The position numbers and the translations under genes were made by a program. From Achatina immaculata (taxonomy: Eukaryota > Mollusca > Gastropoda > Stylommatophora > Achatinidae), in NCBI GenBank assembly GCA_009760885.1, contig CM019696.1, positions 45,717,358-45,781,357 on the forward strand: 64,000 bases of DNA. The letters run 5' to 3'. The stretch's first letter is position 1; every line of letters begins with the position of its first letter. This document shows, in pieces, positions 55,728 through 64,000 of the stretch. The notes under the pieces are model-generated. The model had not been told where the DNA came from, did not search any database, and saw only the letters and a list, made by a program, of their open reading frames with translations.

Positions 55728-55972
55728 ATGTATGATTGCTGTTTTGGAGACATTAAACGTCATGATAATCTAGAGAAGACCGTTTTGGAAGGGTACATAA
55801 TGGGAAGAAGAAAGAGAGGAAGACCAAGGCGAAGATGGCTGCAAGACATCGTTGATGATCTGCAAACGGATGCATCAGCAGCAGGCCATCTTGCTTACAA
55901 CCGAGAGGCCTACTGGAGAGCTGTTTGGGAGGCAAAGTTCCGCAAGGGACATGCAAATGAATGAATGAATGT
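55728..55972 (+). mobile_element. LINE family A 3' end inserted in an ATGT microsatellite
   Basis: One clean frame reads FGDIKRHDNLEKTVLEGYIM, GRRKRGRPRRRWLQDIVDDL and AKFRKGHANE, followed by a (TGAA)n tail. This is the best-preserved family A tail frame in the window. Left flank TATGTATGTATG (55719-55730) and right flank (from 55979) are the same ATGT motif. Confidence 0.85.
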
Positions 55973-56180
55973 ATTATGTATGTATGTATGTATGTATGTA
56001 TGTATGTATGCATGTATGTATGTATGTATGTATGTATGTATGTATGTATGTATGTATGTATGTATGCATGCATGCATGTATGTATGTATGTATGTATGTA
56101 TGTATGTATGTATGTATGTATGTATGTATGTATGTATGTATGTATGCATGTATGTATGTATGTATGTATGTATGTATGTA
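55973..56180. repeat. (ATGT)n microsatellite, left part
   Basis: About 200 bases of ATGT with CATG variants near 56010, 56065 and 56144. It continues beyond the mariner insertion at 57483-57537. Confidence 0.97.
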
Positions 56181-57469
56181 TGAGGGGTGATTGATAAGTA
56201 CTCGGCATAAGGTACAAATACTTGAAACACACAGTTGATATTAGTGAGTTTGTAGTTGAGGTTAATGTACGATTAAACACCAAGTTTCAAGAAATTAACT
56301 GCAACCAATTTTTTTTTACAGGTTACTGAAGTGGTAAGGGGTGGCAGAAATTGAGAAAATGGATAAAATTTCTCATTGAGCAGTCATTCCTACCTCTGCA
56401 TCAAGGGCTTATCATCAAAGGAGATCCATGAGGATATGTTAGAGACTCTAGGGGAGAGTGCCCCTTTTTACAGCACAGTGAAGAAATGGGCAGCTCAATT
56501 TAAACATGGAAGGGAGAGTCTGGAAGATGATCCCCGTCCAGGAATACCAAGAACGGTAACCACAGATAAACCACCGGCAGAATCCATGACATGATAATGG
56601 AGGATCGACGACTAACTGAGCGGTACATTGCTACTGAGTTGGGCATTTCCCAGGAACGTGTTCATGCCATTATTCACAATGATCTTCAAATGACAAAGGT
56701 CTCTGCTCGATTGGTCCCGAAACTTCTTGGAGCTGATCACAAATGACAGCGTCTCAACATGTCAAGAGAAAATCTTGGCCATTTTTCTGCAGATCCTGAA
56801 AAGTTTCTTCAGCATTTATGACTATGGATGAGACTTGGGTTCATCATTTTCAACCAGAAACCAAAGAACAACCAAAGCAGTGGAAACATCATAGATCTTC
56901 ACCTCCAAAGAAAGCTAGGGTGGTTCTGTTTTCAGGGAAAGTGATGGCTTCCATCTTTTGGGATTCAGAAGGTGTGCTATTGGTAGATTATCTTTAAAAG
57001 GCCAGAACAGTAATTACGCTATCTTTGTGAAGCAACTGCGGGTCAAATTGAAGGAAAAGCGTCGAGGGAAATTGACGAGAGGTGTCATCTTTCAGCAAGA
57101 CAATGCTCCAGTTCACAAGTCGGTGGTGGCAATGGCTGCCATTCATGAATGTGGCTTCTAGCTTCTTGAACATCCTCCTTATTCCCCAGATTTGGCCCCT
57201 TCGGACTATTACCTGTTTATCAAACTCAAAAAGGAGCTCAGTGGTCGCAAATTTGCTTCAGATGATGACGTAATTCACGCTGTAGACCACTTTCTACTGG
57301 CACAAGATGCTGGCGTTTACAAAGAAGGGATCTGTATGCTGCAGGATCGCTGGACTAAGTGAATAAACTTGCAAAGGGACTATATTGAGAAATAACCCTC
57401 AAAAGTTGTCCACAAATAACACAAATAATCCGTTGTACTTTATGCCGAGAACTTGTCAATCACTCCTCG
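56181..57469 (+). mobile_element. Mariner transposon, full length, TA target site
   Basis: 1289 bases between TA dinucleotides (56179-56180 and 57470-57471). The left end TGAGGGGTGATTGATAAGTA and right end, as reverse complement, CGAGGAGTGATTGACAAGTT form imperfect inverted repeats of about 30 bases, both reaching CTCGGCATAA. Size, TA target and inverted repeats are those of mariner elements. It sits inside the ATGT microsatellite, whose repeats supply TA sites. Confidence 0.95.
56358..57361 (+). pseudogene. Mariner transposase, inactivated
   Basis: The helix-turn-helix region reads GLSSKEIHEDMLETLGESAP, VKKWAAQFKHGRESLEDDPR. The second DNA-binding part reads DRRLTERYIATELGISQERV. Catalytic motifs are still recognisable: TMDETWVHHFQPETKEQ (first Asp), GVIFQQDNAPVHKSVV (second Asp) and PPYSPDLAPSDYYLF (third Asp, the D,D34D class). 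Breaks: a stop after MDKISH at the start, a frameshift near 56580, a stop after LLGADHK (56743-56745), a frameshift near 56815, and stops near 56995 (after LLVDYL) and 57160 (after IHECGF). The family is about 340-350 codons and this fits that length. No activity is possible from this copy. Confidence 0.93.
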
Positions 57470-57482
57470 TAAGTAATTAAGT

Positions 57483-57537
57483 ATGTATGTATGTATGTAT
57501 GCATGTATGTATGTATGTATGTATGTATGTATGTATA
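57483..57537. repeat. (ATGT)n microsatellite, right part
   Basis: Continuation of the ATGT tract on the right side of the mariner, separated from it by AAGTAATTAAGT. Confidence 0.95.
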
Positions 57538-57619
57538 TAGCGATAAGGTGGAAGAGGTAATGAAGAAATAGAGAAGATATGGTAAAAACTGAAACAAAGA
57601 ATATCTAATAGAAGATCTA

Positions 57620-58060
57620 TATATTTAGTGCCATGCCTACAGGCGATGGCGGTCATGGTGCCCCATAGCTCTCCATTCTGGTGTTAATTATGAGCTGGAC
57701 TCTCTCTCCATGTCACTACGTCAGTCCATCTACCATCATCTCTCTTTGTCTGCCTCTGTCTCTCTTGCCCTCTTTTATCCCCTGTCACCAAATATTCCAG
57801 TCCACCAGCTCTCATGACGTGTCCTATGATTCTGGAGTGTCTCTTCCTGAATTTTATGTTTGCTCGTCTCTCTCTTCTTCATTCTCTTTCAGCAGGACCT
57901 CTTCGTTTGATCTTTTCGCTGTCCATGATATCCTTATCTACGGAATCACATTTCCACGGCCTCAAGGTGGCGCTGCACTTCTCTGGTGACTATCCATGCT
58001 TCACATTCATGAAACAAGACTGATTCACTGTAGCACTTGAGCGCCCTTTTCCTCCGGCGG
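57620..58060 (-). mobile_element. LINE C-terminal fragment
   Basis: Minus strand, with frameshifts: RRRKRALKCYSESVLFHECE, KFRKRHSRIIGHVMRAGGLE, YLVTGDKRGQERQRQTKRDD and WTDVVTWRESSS. IGHVMRxxGLExLVTGxxxGxRxRGR is the C-terminal pattern of RTE-like LINEs. It is 5'-truncated and decayed. Confidence 0.65.
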
Positions 58061-58239
58061 AAGATAAAATGTGACAAGCAGCAAGATATACGATTTTTTT
58101 TTAAAGGTAATCCTGTCATGCCTTAGAGGCACATAGGGATATGGTGTTATTGCCCATATTTTCCTTAATAAAAAGCAACTAGAAGAAAAGAGTGACGTAA
58201 TGACGGGCAAAAGAAAGATTAATATCCACTGATTCACTT

Positions 58240-58668
58240 TCCCATCACAACATATGTCTATGAGACCTGGACACTTAACAAAACAGCTGAGAAACACGTA
58301 AATGCCTTTGCATGTAAATGCTACAGAAGAGTTCTCCAAATATCGTGGACACAAAAAAGAACAAATATATCCATACTACAAGAACTTAATATTGAAGAAG
58401 GCTGGCTAGTAAAGAGGATTAAAGAGAGAAAACTTAAATATTTTGGACACATTAAACGTCATGATAATTTAGAGAAGACCGTCTTGGAAGGATACATAAT
58501 GGGAAAAAGAAAAAGAGGAAGACCAAAACGAAGATGGCTGCAAGACATCGTTGACGATCTGCAAATGGATGCAGCAGCAGCAGGCCATCTTGCTCACAAC
58601 CGAGAGGCCTACAGGAGTGCTGTTAGGGAGGCAAAGTTCCGCAAGGGACATGCACATGAATGAATGAA
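58240..58668 (+). mobile_element. LINE family A short element, intact 3' end
   Basis: Starts TCCCATCACAACATATGTCT then ATGAGACCTGGACACTTAAC and runs to the (TGAA)n tail, flanked by TGATTCACTT at 58230-58239 and 58669-58678. In order: YETWTLNKTAEKHVNAFACK, CYRRVLQISWTQKRTNISIL, QELNIEEGWLVKRIKERKLK, YFGHIKRHDNLEKTVLEGYI, MGKRKRGRPKRRWLQDIVDD and AKFRKGHAHE, with a stop. The reading frame is open along nearly the whole element. 58679-59379 shows no feature. Confidence 0.85.
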
Positions 58669-59379
58669 TGATTCACTTCACATGGTGGCACTGAGAGTCC
58701 ATGAAAACTGGCAGAAAACAACGACAACGAACTGGTGAAATAAAAAAAAAATAAAACAAAAAAAACAACTGATGGCCATGGGAGTAAGGAGAACTGAAAC
58801 AAACAGGACAGGCTGAGATCATAATAAAGCAGATTGTTCATTCTTGGTTATTCTGTTGCATTAAATAACACTTGTTTAAGACTAAATATAACTGCATTAT
58901 CGTTCCTTACCTACTTAGCATATCCTGTTTATTTAAACACTCAACAAGGTTTAGTTTTTCAGCTATCATTTATATCAGTTTCATTGTAATCCTGCTATAT
59001 AAATCACAGTGCACGTGTTACTCTTGAAATAATTCTCTCCTTTTGAAATATCACACTGTTCATTTCATATTTAGAGAAATACTAATGTGGACCATCCCTC
59101 TGCCGAGGGTCTTGGCTTTTATCTAATTCTTCTAGTACCGAGGGTGGGTGGGGCGGGGGGGGGGGGACAGCGAGGCCGTGGTTTCCTCATCCAGTAGACA
59201 CGTGTTCCAATCACGATAGGGTCAAGATTTTTTTTTTTTTTTGGGCTTCACACACCGTGGCGACTGTTCTACGCTAGCGACCACTAATTTGTCGACATGC
59301 AAGTATCTGGTAGCGGACGTTTGAAGAAACCAGAATGTACATTGTAAGTGACAGTACAACAATATTTAGATGACGGTTG

Positions 59380-59490
59380 ATGAATGAATGAATGGATTAT
59401 CTTTATTTTAAAAGGGTGAAGAATTGGGCGCGCAGGCCCGTCTTACATTCTGCCATTTATCACACCATCTTTCATGCTTCCCACACACTC
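59380..59490 (-). mobile_element. CR1/L2-like LINE 3' end
   Basis: (TGAA)n, then TTATCTTTATTTTAAAAGGG, GAAGAATTGGGCGCGCAGGC and CTGCCATTTATCACACC, matching the blocks at 2008, 2213 and 3720. 59491-60625 contains a poly-G tract at 59815-59830 and otherwise no recognised feature; the frame at 60116-60463 is unassigned. Confidence 0.6.
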
Positions 59491-60625
59491 GATTTAATAA
59501 GGTATACAAAGTTACATGAATATACATATGTATGTTTATATATGACACACAACAAACCAAGCCGGGGATCAAAGATCTAGTCTTATGTTCATGTTTTTGT
59601 CTTCTAATGTATCTTCAGTTGCCTCCTGAAGTGATGTAACCGCCATGCGTGCAGTCATTCATCATTGTGAAGGTCTTTCATCAGTTTCTCTCAGGCATGG
59701 CTGAGCGGCTCGGAAATCTGTCACGGATGAGTTACTGATGTCCTCGTAGCTCAGCCGTGGTCTACCTCGTGGTCACTGTCCCTGCAGAAGTTCGTCATAT
59801 GCTAGCACACATGGGGGGTGGGGGGGGGGCACGGCTGTCACTCAGTCGTGCAACACGTGGTGGAGAGAGCGGCCGAGCTCAGCAAATCATCAAACAAGTG
59901 TGATGACGTTTGATGGACGCTTGTTATTGATCGTATCATGGTTGTACTATCTCCAGCGGCCGCCCGAGCTGATGGTTGGAAACATCAGGCAACCGAACTC
60001 AGCAAATCATCATAACTTGAAAGGGCCATAGACAACAACACATCATCACAACTTGAAAGGTCACCTTGAAAGGTCCAAACAAGAAGTCGACAATTTCAGT
60101 TTTCTTTCCATTTCTTTAATTAGCTTCTATAAACATCTTCATGACCGATGGTTCACAAGATCGTTTCAGTCCGTGGCCATTTTTTAAAAAAAATTTGTCA
60201 CTGTAATAGTTTCTGTCCTGGTTTGTCTGTCTCCTCGTCTCTGTTTCTTCAGTCCACGCTGGCCTTCCTGACTTTCCGCCATCTCCATGGGGCGTCCACC
60301 CGCTATCGTCTCTGCCGCTACTCTGTTGTCTCCCGAACTCGTGCTCAGTTAATAATTCCCGCTTAGACGGACACTTCCGGTGGTGCACTTCATGTGCGTT
60401 GTTCTGTATGCGCTCCTCTGTCAACAGTTCTGTCAACCCACCGCTCATACTGTCACACAACACAGCTCAGCCACCCCCGGGTTATGGTCCTCGATGTTGT
60501 CATGAGAGCTGTTAAGTCAAAACACTGAAGCAACTTTGAGCTGGTTACTTTGCCATATTTGACTGGTTAACTGGAACAGACGTCAGACAATCTGAATCCA
60601 TTTTTCCAATTTTAAAAATCACAGT

Positions 60626-60632
60626 CTGTCTT

Positions 60633-60700
<68 letters not shown>

Positions 60701-60702
60701 GT
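60626..60702. repeat. (CTT)n(ATT)n microsatellite
   Basis: CTT run passing directly into an ATT run. 60703-61011 shows nothing else. Confidence 0.95.
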
Positions 60703-61011
60703 GGTAAGCTTTTAGTTATACTGATAGTCTTAAATCTTTTTGAATTAATTACGAACTCTGTTTCTATGGAATATTTATTTTGTATTCTCAATAACTGATG
60801 GTCAATGTGTTCTATAAATCTTACAGCGAGATCGTGAGCTCTGAGCTCTGTCTAATCACATGTTTGTAACAAACAGACTGGGAAAGATGTTAGAGTTCAA
60901 CAATTTGCCTGATCAGAACATAGTCAAAATGCATCGAATTCAAATTTATACAAAGGTATTTTTTCCTAAGAGTTTAATTAAAAATGTTTTTAGAGGGGCT
61001 TAAAATTGTTT

Positions 61012-61310
61012 TATTGGCATCCGAGTAGCGAAGTGGTTAGTGCGTTTGTCATTCATGGCGAAGGTCTGTGGTTCGAACACTACCGGTGGTGCCCCAGTTA
61101 TCAGCCGCGGAAGTGGGTACCTGGTTCTTCCTGCATCTGGGAGAGAGGAAAGACGGCCAGGTACGATGCTGACCATATCATCGTCTAGTGGCCACATCAT
61201 CGTCTAGTGGCCACATCATCGTCTAGTGATCACATCTTCATCTAGTGTGCCGACAGGTCAAGAGAAATGTGAGCACGTCTACGAGGCTACCTGTCTATGG
61301 ACTGTGACGG
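61012..61310 (+). mobile_element. tRNA-derived SINE, best-preserved copy
   Basis: GGCATCCGAGTAGCGAAGTG then GTTAGTGCG (A box), TGGTTCGAACACTACCGG (B box), with the 5' GGCAYC able to pair with GGTGCC at 61088-61093 as an acceptor stem. The body follows with ACCTGGTTCTTCCTGCATCT, three tandem CACATCATCGTCTAGTGGC units, and GTGCCGACAGGTCAAGAG, ending near a poly-T tract. The partner copy at 49820 matches throughout. Confidence 0.75.
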
Positions 61311-61407
61311 TTCTTTTTTTTTTTTTTTTTTCGGTTCTGTCAATGGGAAGGAAGGCCACAAATGTCAGAGTGACGTCATAGATGTCTGAGCCAGCTAACT
61401 TCACGCA

Positions 61408-62100
61408 ATGTTACTTACGCCATTATGTGGAAACTGTGCGATATGAAGTATATTGGGGATACGGTTTACATTTAGGAGATCGTTTTCGCCAACATCTTAA
61501 CGACATTTCAAAGAGGGCATGGACACCTGTGGCAAAATACTTCTAGCAAAGAAATCACAAAGGAAATTGGGACATCTTTGTTAGTGCAATCCACTCTTGT
61601 TCTTCTGATGTACGATCACGGAAGGCTCTAGAACAGCGCCTTATTTTCCAGACTGCTGCCTCCACCCAGCTGGAAGTAACAATACATTCATCTTCCTTTA
61701 AACTTCTTTAGATTTCGACCTATTTTCTGCTGTTTATACTTTCTTGTCTCAGCCCCGCGCATTTCGCTGCAGTTTTTAATTCATCATACCACCCCAGCCT
61801 TCTCTATCCGCAGTAAGGTTTTTACTGCCTCCTGGTCTCTTTCCTCCACCCTCCCCCTCCATATTGTTCTCTCCTTTTCACCGCAGCTGACATCCGATTG
61901 GTTGAAGCTGTTTTTCTTTGTGGTCTCCCAGCCTCGTCCTCAGGGCGTATTGTTGTATTCTGTACTAGGAGGGATGCCACGAAGCTAAGTTTTTCATTTT
62001 TATTTTTCTACTTTTATTTATGTGTTGTGTTGTTTTTGTATGTAATCCTTGAAAAAGGCTGCCGCCGAAATATTGGATGTTGTATGTTTTTCATTTATAC
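61408..62100 (+). mobile_element. Penelope-like element: GIY-YIG nuclease remnant and 3' UTR
   Basis: From 61408 the frame reads LCDMKYIGDTVYI (the YIG half of the GIY-YIG signature). After a frame change it reads GDRFRQHLNDISKRAWTPVA (catalytic-Arg RFRQHL), then HKGNWDIFVSAIHSCSSDVR, then SRKALEQRLIFQTAAS (catalytic Glu in LEQ), and a stop at about 61710. This is the C-terminal endonuclease of Penelope-like elements. About 340 bases downstream, CCTTGAAAAAGGCTGCCGCC then GAAATATTGG (62048-62079) is the characteristic 3' UTR motif of the group. The RT part is absent. The frame at 61898-62185 is not a gene. Confidence 0.8.
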
Positions 62101-62184
62101 ATTCTCATCTTACTTCCAAACTTTCAACCATTTACGTTTTTTCTCACTTTTTCTCAATGTCCTCTTTTCCTCTGTCGCTTTTTA

Positions 62185-62520
62185 AAACTGAACCATTCAT
62201 CTCTATCTATCTTGATTGCTAGAACTATACATCTCTATCTACCTTGATTACTAGAACCATACACCTCTACCTACCTTGATTGCTAGAACCATACACCTCT
62301 ATCTACCTTGATTGTTAGAACCATACACCTCTATCTACTTTTATTACTAGAACCATACACCTCTATCTACCTTGATTGCTAGAACTATACACCTCTATCT
62401 ACCCTGATTGCTAGAACCATACACCTCTATCTACCCTGATTGCTAGAACCATACACCTCTGTCTACCTTGATTGCTAGAACCATGCACCTCTATCACCCG
62501 TTATTACTAGAGCCAGTTTC
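62185..62520. repeat. 32-bp minisatellite at the end of the Penelope-like 3' UTR
   Basis: About ten copies of ACCTCTATCTACCTTGATTG plus CTAGAACCATAC. The first copy (AAACTGAACCATTCATCTCT) continues from the Penelope 3' UTR, and the fragment at 41468-41520 carries one related, unamplified copy. The last unit ends ATTACTAGAGCCAGTTTCAC. 62521-63446 has no recognised gene; a G-run lies at 63273 and (TG)n at 63300-63332. Confidence 0.9.
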
Positions 62521-63446
62521 ACCACAGTAGTTATCTCTTTCTTCGTTTCCAAAGAACACCAGCTCGCAGTTACAGGGAGATCTCTTGTTACAAGACAGGA
62601 CAAGACAGGTCGTCAAACAATTTGTGCATGTAGCCAGATATTTTACAAGAAGTGGATCCTAGACTGTATATGTGTCTGTTTGTGACCTGTAATCATCGCT
62701 ATTCTGAACAGACATGTTCTTCATTATTATATCTTTCTCCAGTTCTCATACTTATATATAATTTCAGAAGGCTGGAACATTTCCTTCACGGGGCTAAAGC
62801 CTCACGGATTTTCCAGTATATTGGCAGTAAATATTGATGCATTTGTTTCCTAACTTTTATAAATAAATACGAGACGCTGAAAGGGGACTAGAAATTGGAA
62901 TCGTTGTCTCGTGTTATAAATGATGATGCCATGAAGGGTGGACATTTGTAGCACGTTACTGAGAAACATTGCCAGTTTGGATTTGACGCTGTTCAATATT
63001 ATCATTTCATTTTGGCTTTGGCTGTGCTAAAGAAAGAACCGTTACATGGGCAGATAATATTAATCTGGCCTATCATTCACGATACCTCATTTTACAACAG
63101 TGCATCCTGCTTGTTATATTTTATGCATGATCTTCAGACACAAATACGAAGATTTTCAGAGAAAGCGCAGACCAGGACAACTTGTTTCAGGAAGGTTTTT
63201 TGTGTTGGCCGCTAATTTTGGCCTGAATTCTTCCAAATCTTCATAAAATAGAGGACACTGTTCACAAGTAGATGGGGGGGGGGGGATGATTCTGTCTGTC
63301 TGTCTGTGTGTGTATGTGTGTGTGTGTGTGTCGTGGAGAGGAAATGGCGCCGTTTTCCCTGGTAATGGACTTTTGCAATTAAAAAATAAATTACCACTTC
63401 GTTTTTTTTTAACTTTATAATGTTATTATATATTATACTTTATAAT

Positions 63447-64000
63447 GTGATGACCACCGGACTATCAGCCTCTCAGGTCACATAACGAAGCTACTTCTGA
63501 GAATAATTATGAGAAGAACAAAGAAAAAGATAAAATTCGAAATAGCAGATGAACAGTTTGGGTTTGGATTTGTTGAAGGAAAGGGAACACACAATGCCAT
63601 TTATGCTTTACTAACACTAACAGAAAGAGCTTTAGAAGTACAGAAAGATCTCTACTTATGCTTCATTGATTACACCAAGGCATTTGACAAGATGAAACAT
63701 AATGAAATTATTAAAATGTTTGAAGACATCAATATAGACGGCAAAGACCTGAGGATTGTAAAACATCTATATTGGCAGCAAGAAGCAGCAGTTCGAGTTG
63801 AAAATAGAATTGGAAAATATCAATCTATTAAACAAGGGGTGCGACAACGATATGTACTAGCTCTAGACCTTTTTTCTCTGTACAGCGAGAATATTCTAAG
63901 AACAATCATCACAGAACCAGGCATAACAATTTGAGGATACAATATTAACAACCTTCGGTATGCTGACGACACAGTACTGATAGCTGAAAACCAACAATAC
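63447..64000 (+). mobile_element. RTE-like LINE reverse transcriptase, runs off the window
   Basis: The frame begins DDHRTISLSGHITKLLLRII, then EIADEQFGFGFVEGKGTHNA, LTERALEVQKDLYLCFIDYT (motif A, FIDYTKAFD), KMKHNEIIKMFEDINIDGKD, LYWQQEAAVRVENRIGKYQS and GVRQRYVLALDLFSLYSENI. A TGA at 63932 precedes NINNLRYADDTVLIAENQQ, so motif C (63959-63970) is intact at the window edge. The usual RQGCVLSPDLF is RQRYVLALDLF, so it is decaying. Closest relative in the window is the minus-strand element at 11824-15314. Confidence 0.88.

Noticed and set aside
60116..60463. 115-residue hydrophilic minus-strand frame
   Set aside because: Opposed by a plus-strand frame of 72 residues, no domain recognised.

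Overview
This window reads as intergenic DNA from a repeat-rich animal genome, most likely an invertebrate and possibly a mollusc. The support is the mix of APE-endonuclease LINEs of RTE-like architecture, a Penelope-like element with a GIY-YIG nuclease, a mariner transposon and tRNA-headed SINEs, together with very many micro- and minisatellites and no dense coding. The taxonomic guess is inference. I recognise no intact host gene. Almost every open frame is either a piece of a transposon protein or a tandem array whose unit length happens to be a multiple of three. One 250-base open stretch on the minus strand (20169-20418), preceded by a good acceptor site, is the only candidate host exon I would defend, and only weakly.

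Layout. 1-3950: 26-bp minisatellites and a ~1.8 kb imperfect duplication carrying a nested pair of LINE ends. 4186-8695: a LINE 3' end, then a clean 2.2 kb head-to-tail duplication. 8752-10560: a 20-bp minisatellite. 10759-15314: a short LINE insertion, a G-rich array, a tRNA-Lys-like relic, and an almost complete RTE-like LINE that carries a 5' inversion and a SINE and is flanked by a 13-bp target-site duplication. 16086-25250: a second LINE, minisatellites and two copies of an unnamed ~300-bp dispersed repeat. 25718-30608: a CT-rich composite array, a LINE with another LINE end nested inside, and more arrays. 31508-38402: a 39-bp array, a decayed LINE whose reverse-transcriptase YADD region became a tandem array, and further repeats. 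39185-50110: LINE, Penelope and SINE fragments between many arrays. 50858-54845: a 4 kb array of a 22-bp unit. 54978-55073: a (GAT)n/(ATC)n inverted repeat. 55710-57537: an ATGT microsatellite holding a LINE end and a complete but dead mariner. 57620-64000: LINE ends, a SINE, a Penelope-like 3' end with its own 32-bp array, and an RTE-like reverse transcriptase running off the window.

There is no gene network here. The thread linking the window is the relation between mobile elements and satellites. LINE 3' ends carry different simple-repeat tails. Several elements are nested inside others with visible target-site duplications. In at least three places a piece of a retroelement (an RT active site, a LINE 5' end, a Penelope 3' UTR) has itself been amplified into a tandem array. 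Roughly a quarter of the window is tandem array by my count of the coordinates given below.
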